A DNA stretch of 64,000 nt from Arthonia radiata (taxonomy: Eukaryota; Ascomycota; Arthoniomycetes; Arthoniales; Arthoniaceae), in assembly GCA_002989075.1 (NCBI GenBank), contig PSQN01000017.1, positions 2,363,453 through 2,427,452 of the forward strand, written 5' to 3'. The notes under the pieces were generated by a model. That model searched no databases. It saw only the letters and a program-made list of their open reading frames with translations, and was not told where the DNA came from. Both the position numbers and the translations under genes were made by a program. Positions 1 to 10,270 of this stretch are shown here, piece by piece. Each line of letters begins with the position of its first letter. The first letter of the stretch is position 1.

Positions 1-1007
1 CGACCAATTTTGCACTTATGCCCACCGATGAAGACGCCATTCTTGGTGAAGAATGCAGCACCCGTCCGAAAGTTGACACCGCATCCAATAACGTCGGATA
101 TACCAAACTTGAGACCATAAGACTTGCCAGAAGCGCTCTGGCAGAAACTGTGTCCGTCGTCGCCGTGATACGCCCATGATTCTGGCTCCCATCCTGGTAT
201 CCGATGTAGCGTCGCGGATTCTGTAGAAAATCCAACCGCAATTGGACTAATGTCACGTAAGCATGCTATGCGTCCCCCCGAAGTCATGTCAAAACGGGAA
301 TACCTTTCTCGACCTTTGCTCAAGACCGTCACCTCATAGTAATAGATACCCACCTCCCTGGGCATGGGCCTGTCTGCTCGTATTGCAAAGCCTTCGTCGT
401 TGCCACGCTCTTTTACAGCTCCATTGAACTTCGCCTCGCTCCCATCGTATGCCACCTCTATACCTGTAGCCTTTGACGTTGCACTTAGCCGCGAAGGTAT
501 ATCTGCAATATGTTCTTCTTCCGGCGAGGGTCTGAATGGCCGCTCTATGATCTCATGCGTCAAGCCTCGATGTGACGGTACCATCTTGTGCAGGCTGGTC
601 GTGCTCGTACTTCTTGACAACGAGCCCATAGATGCTCGAGCGGGCCTGCCCTCTTTCTGAGCCGTGGCGCGAGCCCTATACCGGTCCTGCAGACGCTCCA
701 TATGCCGAGACGTCCTTAGGTAGCTGGGTATGAAGAATTCCGGCCATGGCTCCAACGTATTACCATTGTGAGACTCCGCCATGCTTGCCAACGGATGATT
801 CCAACCTCTTCCCGCCAGATCAACGTGGCTCTCTGACTTCGACTGTGGATTGTCGCGGTTGTGACTGGGTGGATGTTGGGACTGATAGCTCTGGGAGAGA
901 GGTGACTGACTTCCCTCACCAACATGAGACCGCAGTCCGGATCGAGGTGTATACGAGGGCTGCCCTATGTTGCCAGAGAGTACTGAAGCGTAGGAGGAGC
1001 GTCTCAT
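1..1007 (-). CDS. SPRY-domain protein, Gid1/RanBPM-like (3' end cut off by the window)
   Basis: Two exons are visible, 304-1007 and 1-246, around a 57-bp intron at 247-303; splicing joins GRE to SPIAVGF in frame. The start ATG at 1005-1007 is the only in-frame Met before an upstream stop. Residues 1 to about 190 are Ser/Pro-rich with the usual PSYL block (EFFIPSYLRTSRHMERL). The SPRY domain then begins with VGIYYYEVTVLSKG and carries GWEPESWAYHGDDG and DVIGCGVNFRTGAAFFTKNG. This is the pattern of RanBPM/Gid1, the scaffold that recruits substrates to the GID/CTLH E3 ubiquitin ligase; the family's LisH and CTLH domains would lie beyond the window edge and are not seen. The last 25 or so bases may be the start of another intron, since GVFIGGHKC diverges from the usual SPRY ending. 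Other SPRY proteins remain possible. Confidence 0.8.
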   Translation of the reverse strand, partial: MRRSSYASVLSGNIGQPSYTPRSGLRSHVGEGSQSPLSQSYQSQHPPSHNRDNPQSKSESHVDLAGRGWNHPLASMAESHNGNTLEPWPEFFIPSYLRTSRHMERLQDRYRARATAQKEGRPARASMGSLSRSTSTTSLHKMVPSHRGLTHEIIERPFRPSPEEEHIADIPSRLSATSKATGIEVAYDGSEAKFNGAVKERGNDEGFAIRADRPMPREVGIYYYEVTVLSKGRERYSRFDMTSGGRIACLRDISPIAVGFSTESATLHRIPGWEPESWAYHGDDGHSFCQSASGKSYGLKFGISDVIGCGVNFRTGAAFFTKNGVFIGGHKCKIG

Positions 1008-1713
1008 CTTTGGCCGGGCTCGTAATCGTGTTCCGCAAAGACAAGTAGCCGAGTAGAGGTGGATGGCAGTTGTTGAGCGGGGCCCGAGAGGTTTGAGACG
1101 ATCCACGCACGCGCACCTCAACAAACGGAATCAAAGGCAATTCAGGCGGGGTCTCGGACCGTCTTGTAGATTGATAATGATAGCGAGTAGGGTCGGATAT
1201 ACGGACTATGGGCAAGGTGGTGATGCCATTTCTGGGCAGACTGCAAGTTTCGCGCTCATGATGAACATCGGAGGCTCTCAGAAAGCTTTGCAGCAGTGAT
1301 TACGGGCGTCCTGAGCTGGCGTTTGAAGACATGAGAGCTATCACGACGTCAAGAGAGATCTACTACCCAGATGGCGGGCACACGGCGTTACGCTAACTCC
1401 TGGTGGAGTCGAATGCGGGCAAAAGAGGTCACCAGCCTTGTGTGTGCGCATGATCAAATTCGCGGAGAGGATCAGAAGACAAGAAGCAGTGCTGGAGATA
1501 TCCAAGTATACATTGACTATGTTGATGATCAAAACAATGCCCGCTTGTGCCACCTTTTGAGCTCATACATGACCCATGCTTCCTCATACCAGAAGCTTGT
1601 CCAAGCTCTAATCCCCCATTGATAAGCTGGAGGTGGCCGGAACGCCTTGCTAAAATGTCGAGATAGTAAATATGATAGTTCTGATAAGCATTGCTGTAGT
1701 CCAGAAAGTGTTT
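1008..1713. other. Intergenic: 5' flank of the SPRY gene and 3' flank of IES4
   Basis: Short open frames occur on both strands, but none has a recognisable domain, an ATG in good context or splice-linked partners. I see no RNA gene or repeat. Confidence 0.6.
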
Positions 1714-2707
1714 TTAGTCGACGGATGTCACCTCCACGGCCTGCTGCCCAGCTGTCTCCGGAGCGTCAGGAGCGTTGTCGCTCGATGTAGGCTTGGGTGC
1801 GGGTGTAAAGGACATGGTACCGTTCAAGTCGGGTGTACCATTCAGTGTGATGCTTGGCTGATTGCCGCCATTGCTTTCGCTTGCTACTTGACTGCTTGTG
1901 AATTCGTTCTTTGCATCGCTGGAACTTGTATCTTCACTTTGCGCGTCGTTCGACAAGTCGTGGCGCCTGACCCTCGGACTTTGCCAATAGGGTAGATCCC
2001 AATTGATGCCGGTAAAGCTCTTGAGTGTGACAGTCCTCTTGCCCCATCGCCTGCAGGGTTTACCAGTGAGATCGAGTGCTCGGAGTTGGGCATTAATGGC
2101 GCCTTGATTGGCCTTAGGACCAAGCTTTGGAGCCGGTGCCGGTGCCGGCGCACCATTCTCGGGTTCTCTATCAGGCTTGTCAGCGATCTGTAGACCTGGA
2201 TGTTGAGATTGGGCGGTAGAGGGCGCCCAATTGACGACGCCGCTCAGTGCTTGTAAGGGATACAAGGAGAAGTTGGACGCAGACTCACCCTTTGCGTTTC
2301 TTCGGTCCTGGCTTGCCCTTTGGTTTGCCATTGCTGTCAGGCTCAGCTGGTGGCGCGGACCGTTTGGAGCCAGGCTTAGGTCCTGGCATGCCTTTGCGTT
2401 TGTCGTCCTTGCTCAAGCCCGACTCGCCTTCGCCGTTCATCACAGCCGTTGGATCCGAGGTCGCGTTCGAGTTGTCATCCTTGTCTTTTGCCGACGCTTT
2501 GGGCGTTCTCTTGTTTCCTGATTTGGCTGGCTGCGATGACTTTGGTTTGATTGGTGTTGGATCTGAGTCCTCGTATGGAAACTGCGTGAGGAGATACGAC
2601 GATAATTTTAGCCTAGTGATTTTACTAGGCTTTGCTGTCTTCGAAGCGCTTTTGGTTAGGCTAGGCGATGATGACTTCCTAGTCGCTTCGGGTGACGGAG
2701 TCGACAT
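1714..2707 (-). CDS. IES4: INO80 chromatin-remodelling complex subunit Ies4
   Basis: Exons 2289-2707 and 1714-2242 flank a 46-bp intron (GTGAGT donor, CTTAC branch, acceptor after CACTGAG); the joined frame gives 315 aa. The N-terminal half has the Ies4 signature LKLSSYLLTQFPYEDSDPTP, then a Lys/Pro-rich stretch with GPKPGSKR. After the splice come QLRALDLTGKPCRRWGK and LKSFTGINWDLPYW, the conserved C-terminal block of the family. The tail is acidic and Ser-rich and looks disordered. Ies4 belongs to the fungal INO80 complex, which slides nucleosomes and acts in transcription and DNA-damage response; in yeast Ies4 is a checkpoint-kinase target. The start ATG at 2705-2707 is the first in frame. 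An HMG-box gene at 59.2-60.7 kb could encode another INO80 subunit. Family assignment rests on motif recall, not on an alignment. Confidence 0.88.
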
Positions 2708-3328
2708 GATGTTGAAGGCGAAGGCACGACCGTCGAGGACCGAATTTGTGGTCGGCTGAGTGCAAGTCGATGCTGGTGAAGTGTTTGTAGCAAGTCGAAG
2801 GCGTTGACGAGCGCAGGATGAGGGGCGGTGTGGTGAGCGTGTGAGAGGCTGGCGACCTGTGGCAGCACTGCCCTTTGTTTAATTTTATTGACGCATGATG
2901 CGGTGAAAGCGAGGGTGTCTCGTGCAAGCGTGCAAAGGGAGGGTTGGTGTTATGGAGGATGGAATGGATGATGGGAGAGCAGAGAGGAGGGTGAATGGAT
3001 TGCCGGAGACGACATGGAGTGCTTTGGCAGGAGATGGGCGAGTGGTCTGACCCGCATTCTTCTGGGCTTGGGATAGGCTGGCTTTGGCTCAAGCGGATTC
3101 CCAGAATCGCTGTTGCATGACCAAACCGAACGAAACTGTCGCTCCCTTATCCACTATCCCTCTTTCGGACTAGCCCCTATTCAGGCCTTCTTCGCTCACC
3201 AACACGTAACAACTCTCTTTTTCCCCCTCAACCGCCCGATGTCACCACTTATCGAAACGCAACCAGTAAATTTTGCAGCGAGGAGAGGCAGTATTTCTAC
3301 GTTCAGTCCAGTGTTTGATCTCCAAGCT
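2708..3328. other. Intergenic: promoter side of IES4, 3' side of the chitinase gene
   Basis: No supported gene. Open frames here are Ser/Pro/His-rich chance frames without domain or splice support. Confidence 0.6.
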
Positions 3329-4822
3329 TCAACCCAGAGCTCTCGCGGCAGCGCTGACATAGCCATTCTCCGTCCCGACCAGCCCATCCCACAGCATAAT
3401 GCCCCCAAAGTTATTGTTGCCAGCTTGCGCAACCCGTCTCCTCGCTTGCTTGACGATCGCACCAAGCTTCCATCCATTGACGTAGCCATTACCAGCACCG
3501 GGCCACGCTCCAGCGCCAATGAACAGCTGTGGGCCTCCCTTACTCTTACCGGTCCCCTTAAGATCTGTACTCCAGGCCTCCAAGCTGTCCAAGAACCCGT
3601 TGCCTGAAAGATCGCAGGGCGGGTTGTTATAGAACTGCACGTACACAAAGTCTGCGGCCTGCATCAATGCTAATGGTATGCTTGCATCAGGGCGTGGACA
3701 CTGTGGTGCCGCGCTGAGGTAGAATTTCCGTCCCGTCTTTGACTGCGCCGTTGCATAGTGTGACTGCAGTCGATGTGCAAAATCTGTCCAGTAAAGTGTA
3801 CTGTGATCCTCGTTGTCAATATCAAACCCGTCAACGCTTACTCCAGGTCCGAACGGTCGAAGGCCAGCAGGAAGTGAAGTGCCGGTGCCGAACAGGTTCC
3901 ATACAGTGTCAGCAAAGTCCTTCGCCGCTGTAGCGTTAGGCAGACTGCTTGAAGAGACCGCACCGCCGATGCTGAGCAGGATCTTGGTATTGTATTGCTT
4001 CTGGCAAGTCTGTATCTGTGTGCCGATGTTGGTGCAGTTTAGCAGGCCCTGTGCACCAGCCTTAGCTGCTACAGAATCAGAGTCTGGAGACCAGCAGGCA
4101 CCGCCAAGGTTTATGCTCGGGTATCCTCCAAACGAGAAGTATTCATTGAGGAACGCGAGGTTGATGATGCTGATGGCAGGATTCTGGCAAAGCGGTAAGA
4201 GCCCTTCTGGCGTTGTGTTCGGTGTCTGTCCAAAGTACACCGCTAGCTGATCGCCCTCGCTTGGTGACGGTGATTCACTTGGTGAGGCAGTGCTTGCTGT
4301 ACGTGAAGCTGTTTCAGTAGCTACTGCCTGGCCTGGAGTTGACTCAAGAGTCTCTGAAGGCGAAGTACTGCCACTTGCCGGGGCGCCGGGTGTCGTTGAG
4401 TTCGTATCCTGAAGGAAACTTGCCAACCACGAGTTCAGAGTTTGGCTGAAACGACCAAGAGTTTGTTGAAGCTGGTGAACATCTGAACTCAACGCATTAG
4501 CGATATTCGTCACTCATCCTCGACAGCACATCATAGAGCATATATGTGAAATGAAAACGTCGTGCTTCGAGACTTTCGAATAAAGGCTTTGGTATATCCG
4601 TGATCAAGCTCTGCACAATCCCAGAGACTCACCTTCCACGACCTGACTCGACTGGCGGGCCTGCAATATCCTGGAAGATTCGGACGTTGCGCGGTAGACC
4701 TCGCGACGGCCGAGATGGCGGTTCAGGTGGGCAGCATTTGCCCTCTGATCTAAAACGCTGATACAGCCAATACAGAGCAGCAGCCAGTGCGCCGCCGCCG
4801 AAGAGCAACGCAAATAGATCAT
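3329..4822 (-). CDS. Secreted GH18 class III-type endochitinase
   Basis: Exon 1 is 4633-4822 and exon 2 is 3329-4482; the 150-bp intron (GTGAGT donor, acceptor TTCAG) joins VVE to VHQLQQ in frame, giving 447 aa. The ATG at 4820-4822 opens a signal peptide (MIYLRCSS, then HWLLLCIGCISVL, cleavage near ANA-AH). A Ser/Thr/Pro linker (about residues 90-140) separates it from the GH18 barrel, which starts QLAVYFGQ near residue 141. SIGG lies on strand 3 and the catalytic DGFDIDNE on strand 4 near residues 281-288, whose final Glu is the proton donor. The enzyme should cleave chitin outside the cell or at the wall. The linker before rather than after the catalytic domain is slightly unusual. A second open frame over exon 1 starts MDSTRSFGKAIY and also has a hydrophobic stretch; I prefer the signal-peptide frame because its splice phase fits. 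Confidence 0.88.
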
Positions 4823-5124
4823 GATTGGGACGGTCTGCAAACCTGAACACCGTGTGCTGGAACCCAAGCCTACGATGTGAGGACGGGTAGATGGCCTTAC
4901 CAAAAGACCTGGTTGAATCCATGGCAAAGACGGTAATTAGCGTGGCTGGTAGAAATGCGGAGCGTGACTTGTAAAGAGAATGAGGAGAGAGGAGGGCGGG
5001 TTTAAGAGGGAAAGGATGCTGGAATGTGGATCGCATTTTGGGTGACACAAGGCCCACACCGCTACTCGAATGCCTACTATCATACTGCGCTTCAGCGTAA
5101 GGCTTCCTCACTCATGTCCTGATC
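4823..5124. other. Intergenic: promoter side of the chitinase gene
   Basis: The region holds the 5' part of an alternative open frame (minus, reaching to 5111) that overlaps chitinase exon 1. I see no other gene. Confidence 0.5.
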
Positions 5125-7968
5125 CTAAACCATGTCATTCATTCCATCCGCAGTCAAGAGGAACCGTACACCAAGCAATACTTCGCTCTCCGTGAACCAG
5201 CCACCACGCTCAGCTCGAATTTGGCGGACGCCATAATCGCCGCTTCCATCATCCCGCTGCTGACCCTCTTCAGCATATGTAAGGACGCAGTCTTGGCTCA
5301 GATCTGGCATAGGGAAGGGCTGCAGAGCGGCTGCCTGTGAACGACGGTTGCGAGCGGCCAATGGGCTTTGCGATGTTGCCCGCGATGGGTTCAATGGGCC
5401 AGTGTGATGCTGCATGAGATCTTCTGTCGATGTACTGGCTCTTGAAGGCGTTTGCAATGAGCTCATCTTGAATTTGATTTTGGTGGTTCCTGTATTTATT
5501 GGCGTCTGTCCGGTTGAAGATTGTACTAACGAGCTGCCATCTGTGCCTATCTTCGCGGCCTTGCGGACTGGTGTCGAAGCTTTCTTCATCTTATTTCTGG
5601 ATGGTAGCGTAGGTTCGGTAGATTGGGCTTGTTGCCCACTAACAAAGCTACTACCAGATGTTCCTGTCTCGCCCTCTTGCGCACCCGCAACAGCTTGGGG
5701 ACAATGGTCCATTCCCTCGTAAGACGGCCGAGGACGTGGTCTAACAGAGCGTGAAGAGTTTTCCAATGACAGCAGAGTTTGCTCTACAATATCAGTGTCT
5801 GCGAAGCGCTTACGCTTGGTTGATGTGCGCTCACATGGCACCTGATATTCATGCTTCAAAGATATATGAGGGCTCGGAGTGGGTGAGCCGTGATTCTGCT
5901 GTAAAGTCTCCGTGGAAGCTATTTGATTGCTCTTTGAAGTCTGTTTCTGATCAGTAGTGCCTGCCGTATCTGGCTTCTTGGGTACTATCAAGCGAAACTT
6001 TTCTAGCTTTCGAGTTGCGCTTGATGGGGAAGCCGCCGACTTGGGTTTCCACTTGACGGGAGATGTGACGACTCCAAGAGTTCGCAAGTCATGATTGATC
6101 GCGGAGTGCATCTTCTGCTTCCACGGCCGTTCGGTGCTAGTATGAGGTTCGGCCACGCCCTCAACCTTGGTGCCAATATTGCTAGACGCGAGAGACATCG
6201 GGGGAACGCTTTTGCTCTGTGACTCGAGAGATTCCGGAAGAGTGATCTTCACGCCTTTGTCAAGTAGGTCCTGCGTCACCTCGCTCAGATCAATGTGAGC
6301 CGTGCAAGGGACGGTCCGTAAAGCGGATAAAATATCGCTATGCTTTGGTGATAGCGGCGAGCGGGCAACGCGTTGTTGCAATGTGAGTGGTGATGGCTGC
6401 GAGGGACGACGCGGGGACTTGAGTGGCGATGATGAAGCCCCGAGGTTAGAAAGCCTGAACGGGATGGGCTGGTCAAAGTTATGTTCGAGGAATGGCTTTT
6501 GCCTCCCTAGCGAAAACGAGATGCTTCTGGGCCGATTGGTGCCAAGTTCAGGCGAGGGCGAGGACGGCAGTAAAGAGGCTTCCGTCGAAAGATCAGCCAA
6601 GCCGTCGTCGTTTTCAGTGGCTGATGGTAGAGGAAGCGAGATCGGAGACCCTATGTCGCAGAACGGGGTGAGCGCGACTCTACCTAGACTTGGTGGAGCA
6701 ACGCTAGGCGTCTGAACTGGATTGCTGGTGATCTCATGCTTGGACAGTGATGAAGTTATATCCTGCTCGAGTTCTTCAAATTTCTCGACGTGCGAAGAGC
6801 TTAAGTCAACCGACGTTGGACCTTTTGCCCGTGATTTGTCAATTTCGCTTTCCGCCTTGGCTGATATCACAGGGTCCGGTGGAATGCTCGGTAGTCGTTC
6901 TTCGAAAACAGTATCAGCTTGGCCGACAGCGATGGCGTTCGAGCTTCGAGGCTTAGTAGGTACTACTGAGTACCCGCTTCTTGTTTCATCTCTCCTGCCT
7001 TCGCCCAGAGTGACCACGACATCCATGACACCGTATGCCTTTCTGCTTGCGGACTGATCTTGCGCCAGACATGCAGGCATCTCCAGCCTAGCCAGCTCTT
7101 CAAGGTATTCGTCGGCTGGTGCTCGCACCCCTTGCGTATTCCGCCCACTTGCATTGGCTAGGTTCAGTAACGATTGATTTATGTCCTTCCATCTCTGCAA
7201 TGGATCGCTACCGTTAGCGACGCCGCCATCTGTGGCGTTGAGGGATAGTAGCCAAGCTCGCTCGAGCAATCTTCCTACGCGCCTTCCAGAGAAGACCGTC
7301 TCATGGTACCTATTCTGGGTCAAGGATCGCGCTGGCAGATATGAACATGCTGCAAGGTCACCGTTGAAGTAAACTTCAAACTTCATGCCTCCTAAAAGTA
7401 CAGGTGCCGGACCTCTTAAGACAGTTTCAGAGCTGTAGCTGATGCACAAGTGGAGCGCTTTATGGAGGGCTTGAAGACTGGGTGTTGTGAGGTTGCCCGA
7501 TCCTGGAACCACAACAGCATGTCCAGTGTTTGATGAGTCGTCGCGAGTGTGAAAAGAGCTAGCTGGTGATAGATGGGATGGCGTAGAGGCTAGAGAGGTC
7601 AGCGGTGAGCCCGAGCCTTGTGAGGGAGCGTGCTTGTCCAGAGATATGCCAACGCGCTCGTCCTGTACAAGATTGATATCTGTAGCAGCATTTCCGGGAT
7701 AGGTGCCCCGGGTGGAGCTAAGATCACCTGGGCGCGCCTGAACGAATAGAAACGGTGCGCCAGCTAAGAAGTGAACATGTGAGGCTTCGCCAAGGCAGGG
7801 GATATCGACCTCAGCCAAAGGTTGGCCTTCCTTGAATACTTGTTGGACCTGATCAAGTCTGTCTTGCAATACTTGGCCATATTTGTGGATTGGCAGTGCT
7901 GTTGTTGACGCGGTGATGTCGGTAGCAACCAGGCGGATGTCAATGTCAGCTGCGTAGTAGCGGGGCAT
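5125..7968 (-). CDS. Large fungal protein of unknown function (947 aa)
   Basis: A single uninterrupted exon starts at the ATG at 7966-7968. I do not recognise the family. Three ordered islands stand out: residues 1-80 (MPRYYAADIDIRLVATDI onward); about 160-300, with MKFEVYFNGDLAACSYLPA and RVGRLLERAWLLSLNA; and the C-terminal 35 residues with RAERGGWFTESEVLLG. Between residues 350 and 880 the chain is Ser/Pro/Thr-rich with scattered basic patches (for example TSTKRKRFADTD, a possible nuclear signal), so it is probably disordered. There is no signal peptide or membrane span. The ordered ends around a disordered core, plus basic patches, would suit a nuclear scaffold, but that is inference only. 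It lies in a run of minus-strand genes with no functional link visible. Confidence 0.75.
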   Translation of the reverse strand: MPRYYAADIDIRLVATDITASTTALPIHKYGQVLQDRLDQVQQVFKEGQPLAEVDIPCLGEASHVHFLAGAPFLFVQARPGDLSSTRGTYPGNAATDINLVQDERVGISLDKHAPSQGSGSPLTSLASTPSHLSPASSFHTRDDSSNTGHAVVVPGSGNLTTPSLQALHKALHLCISYSSETVLRGPAPVLLGGMKFEVYFNGDLAACSYLPARSLTQNRYHETVFSGRRVGRLLERAWLLSLNATDGGVANGSDPLQRWKDINQSLLNLANASGRNTQGVRAPADEYLEELARLEMPACLAQDQSASRKAYGVMDVVVTLGEGRRDETRSGYSVVPTKPRSSNAIAVGQADTVFEERLPSIPPDPVISAKAESEIDKSRAKGPTSVDLSSSHVEKFEELEQDITSSLSKHEITSNPVQTPSVAPPSLGRVALTPFCDIGSPISLPLPSATENDDGLADLSTEASLLPSSPSPELGTNRPRSISFSLGRQKPFLEHNFDQPIPFRLSNLGASSSPLKSPRRPSQPSPLTLQQRVARSPLSPKHSDILSALRTVPCTAHIDLSEVTQDLLDKGVKITLPESLESQSKSVPPMSLASSNIGTKVEGVAEPHTSTERPWKQKMHSAINHDLRTLGVVTSPVKWKPKSAASPSSATRKLEKFRLIVPKKPDTAGTTDQKQTSKSNQIASTETLQQNHGSPTPSPHISLKHEYQVPCERTSTKRKRFADTDIVEQTLLSLENSSRSVRPRPRPSYEGMDHCPQAVAGAQEGETGTSGSSFVSGQQAQSTEPTLPSRNKMKKASTPVRKAAKIGTDGSSLVQSSTGQTPINTGTTKIKFKMSSLQTPSRASTSTEDLMQHHTGPLNPSRATSQSPLAARNRRSQAAALQPFPMPDLSQDCVLTYAEEGQQRDDGSGDYGVRQIRAERGGWFTESEVLLGVRFLLTADGMNDMV

Positions 7969-8349
7969 TGCTGCTGATGGATGGATTCATGAAGTGGAAA
8001 CCGTCGCGGGCGAAATACTGGAAAATGTGGATGTGAAAGAACGGAGAGCGTAGGTAGCTGTTTTGTTGTGAAGCGGTCAAAGAAGAAAGTGTCGAAAGTG
8101 GAGCGAACCGCCTCAGATCGCTCTATCTTATTCCACTTGTTTCAATCCTCACTTCCATGTGAGTACCTTCCTATCGTCTCACTTGCGCACTCCAGTCTGA
8201 TCATGAAGCTCAGAGCCGTCTCAATGGATATCAAGAATCTTAAGGCGATAGCGGTCACACCGCGTCTGTGGACATGTCAACCTTGGCCTTTTCGGCCAAG
8301 AACACAAGCGCATTCATTTACGAGGGTGGAAGCACAGTGTATCTTACTG
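7969..8349. other. Intergenic: promoter side of the 947-aa gene
   Basis: No gene or repeat seen. Confidence 0.6.
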
Positions 8350-9111
8350 CTAGCTGACGTCCATGGCTGAAGTAGAGCCTCCCAGCTCGTCACCTAGCTC
8401 TACAAGCGTACGGTCATATACACGTGCAACATCCATATCGTATTCATCTTCGATGTCGTTGTTCTCAGCCTCGTCTTCATCAACAATCCCGCTCTCGCTC
8501 ATCTTCTGTGTGACTAACACGCGCGTCTGTTCAATGAGACTGGATATCCTCACCTTCTCCGTCGCACTGACTTTGTTCCTCCTACTTTCAAAGCCTGGCA
8601 GTGTCTCGCCGGTCTCAACATCGTGACCCTGCAAGAGTCCTGCAAAGGCACTGTCCATCTTGCTAAGGACGCGAAACATGGTCCGAGGAGCAGGAGGTGA
8701 GAAGGCGGGTATGAACGAAACAAGCAGCAACGCTAGGTTGAGCAGGTAAGAAATTTGCAGCGATGGTGTCCCAGATACCCATATGAGGTCAAGCATATTC
8801 TCCACGTCCTTGCCCGCCTCTTTGAAATTCCCGTAGCCAGGCATATTGCTCGCCGCGGCTGCGCTTTCTTCATCGACCTCGTCCTGAGCGTCTCCCGGTG
8901 ACTGCCGCTTCGCAAATCGCCCTTGGGCTCGCGCAATGGCTTGATCCATGTGATTGATGAAGGCCGTCTCTTTCACGCTGCCGAGCTTTAGCGGCTGGCG
9001 ACGAGGGGTGGGAAGAACGTTTGGTGAAGCAGAGGAATCTGCCACGGAAGATGCTGGCGGGGACGGGAGCGTTGGCGGCAAGAAGCCTCCTGGGCTTGTT
9101 GTGTCCGCCAT
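8350..9111 (-). CDS. Conserved fungal protein of unknown function (253 aa)
   Basis: One exon runs from the ATG at 9109-9111. The N-terminus is Ser/Pro-rich, followed by RQPLKLGSVKETAFINHMDQ, a lead-in I associate with a family widespread in filamentous ascomycetes. The helical core has FKEAGKDVENMLDLIWVSGT (about residues 96-115), then a hydrophobic stretch LQISYLLNLALLLVSFIPAF that could be a buried helix or a membrane segment, then FRVLSKMDSAFAGLLQG and LPGFE. The C-terminus is strongly acidic (DEDEAENNDIEDEYD) and ends in an ARVYDRTLVELGDEL helix. Some databases label such proteins as meiotic recombination proteins, but there is no RecA/Dmc1 ATPase motif (no Walker A), so I do not use that name. 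Confidence 0.8.
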   Translation of the reverse strand: MADTTSPGGFLPPTLPSPPASSVADSSASPNVLPTPRRQPLKLGSVKETAFINHMDQAIARAQGRFAKRQSPGDAQDEVDEESAAAASNMPGYGNFKEAGKDVENMLDLIWVSGTPSLQISYLLNLALLLVSFIPAFSPPAPRTMFRVLSKMDSAFAGLLQGHDVETGETLPGFESRRNKVSATEKVRISSLIEQTRVLVTQKMSESGIVDEDEAENNDIEDEYDMDVARVYDRTLVELGDELGGSTSAMDVS

Positions 9112-10270
9112 ACATTAAGGACAATCAGGGGAGAAGCAGTCCGCTGCGAAACAAGCGAATGCTTCGGACGCACTCGTGGACCACGAAACTGCTATCGCCA
9201 AGAGGATGACTGGTGCTGGACCAAATACTTGTGGCATCATCAAGTCGGTAATTTGGGTGTAGTAGTGCTACGATGTTAGTACATGACAAACGTGAGCTTG
9301 CTCGAAATTCCAGGGGGCGTTGGGGCGTCCTTTCGTACACACCTCATCTTCCTCTACATACGATCAAACACATCTACGTATCCGCTTTCTTGATGAAACA
9401 ATACGGCGGAAATTCTCTAAAGGCTCCGTGAATAGCATTGCTTCTCGAAACGTGTTGAGGTTCATGCTTCAATAAAGCAAGTCTTCCTGCTCCTTCGACA
9501 TGAGCTTCAACGACGCATTGCAGTCAAGAATCGAGAATCATTCACCTGAGTAAATAACCGCAAAGCTGCTTTCTATACATCTTTGACATGCTACACTACC
9601 AACCGACCAGTAGTGCTTACAGCAGGGTCACAATTGCACACTTGGAGCTCGACAACGAGCAATAAGTCCATCACAGACGTGTGGATACTTGCGAGCCTCG
9701 AAAGACACGAACACGTATAAATATTTACCAAGACCATTAGCTAACCGTTTTAATGACGGAACTTGCTCACGCAACCTAGTATGCCTCGAAACGAGAGCTC
9801 TGTGCAAGGTAAACGACCAAGCGAGTGCAGTCGCTCCCCTTTTGTTCTAATCTTGGCTTAGGCATCACGACAACCTTGCCTTTTCGCGGTGTCGTCGGAA
9901 CTCATGATGGAACGACGAAGCAATTCTTCGAGCAATTGATAAGCTGTCTATTGCAACGTCATCCATGCCCCAAACGATGGCCGTAGATGCGTTCCCACAA
10001 AACTGGCAAGACGTGCAAACATACGCACAGAGTGGCCACACCGCATGAATCCCGCAAAGCGTTTGTCATGCACCACCTCGAATGTGCTTTAAAGGTTCAA
10101 CGTGACCTCACCGTCCATAGATGTTGAGCTTCTGCATCCTACCCAATTCTCAGCCTAGGGGAACAACTCGAGAGAACTGACAAGATAAGTGTACGAATCT
10201 ATCTACCTTAAATACAACTGAAGACAGCCTCAACAAGAACTTTACCACACCCCACCGAAACGACATCGTC
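9112..10270. other. Intergenic between divergent genes (1.16 kb)
   Basis: This is the promoter space of the 253-aa gene (leftward) and the first SR-rich gene (rightward). No coding region, RNA gene or repeat is supported. A C/A-rich leader (CAACAAGAACTTTACCACA) precedes the 10271 start, as is common in fungal 5' leaders. Confidence 0.55.

Noticed and set aside
8350-9111. Naming the 253-aa protein as meiotic recombinase Dmc1
   Set aside because: No Walker motifs or RecA core; the label appears to be an annotation carry-over.
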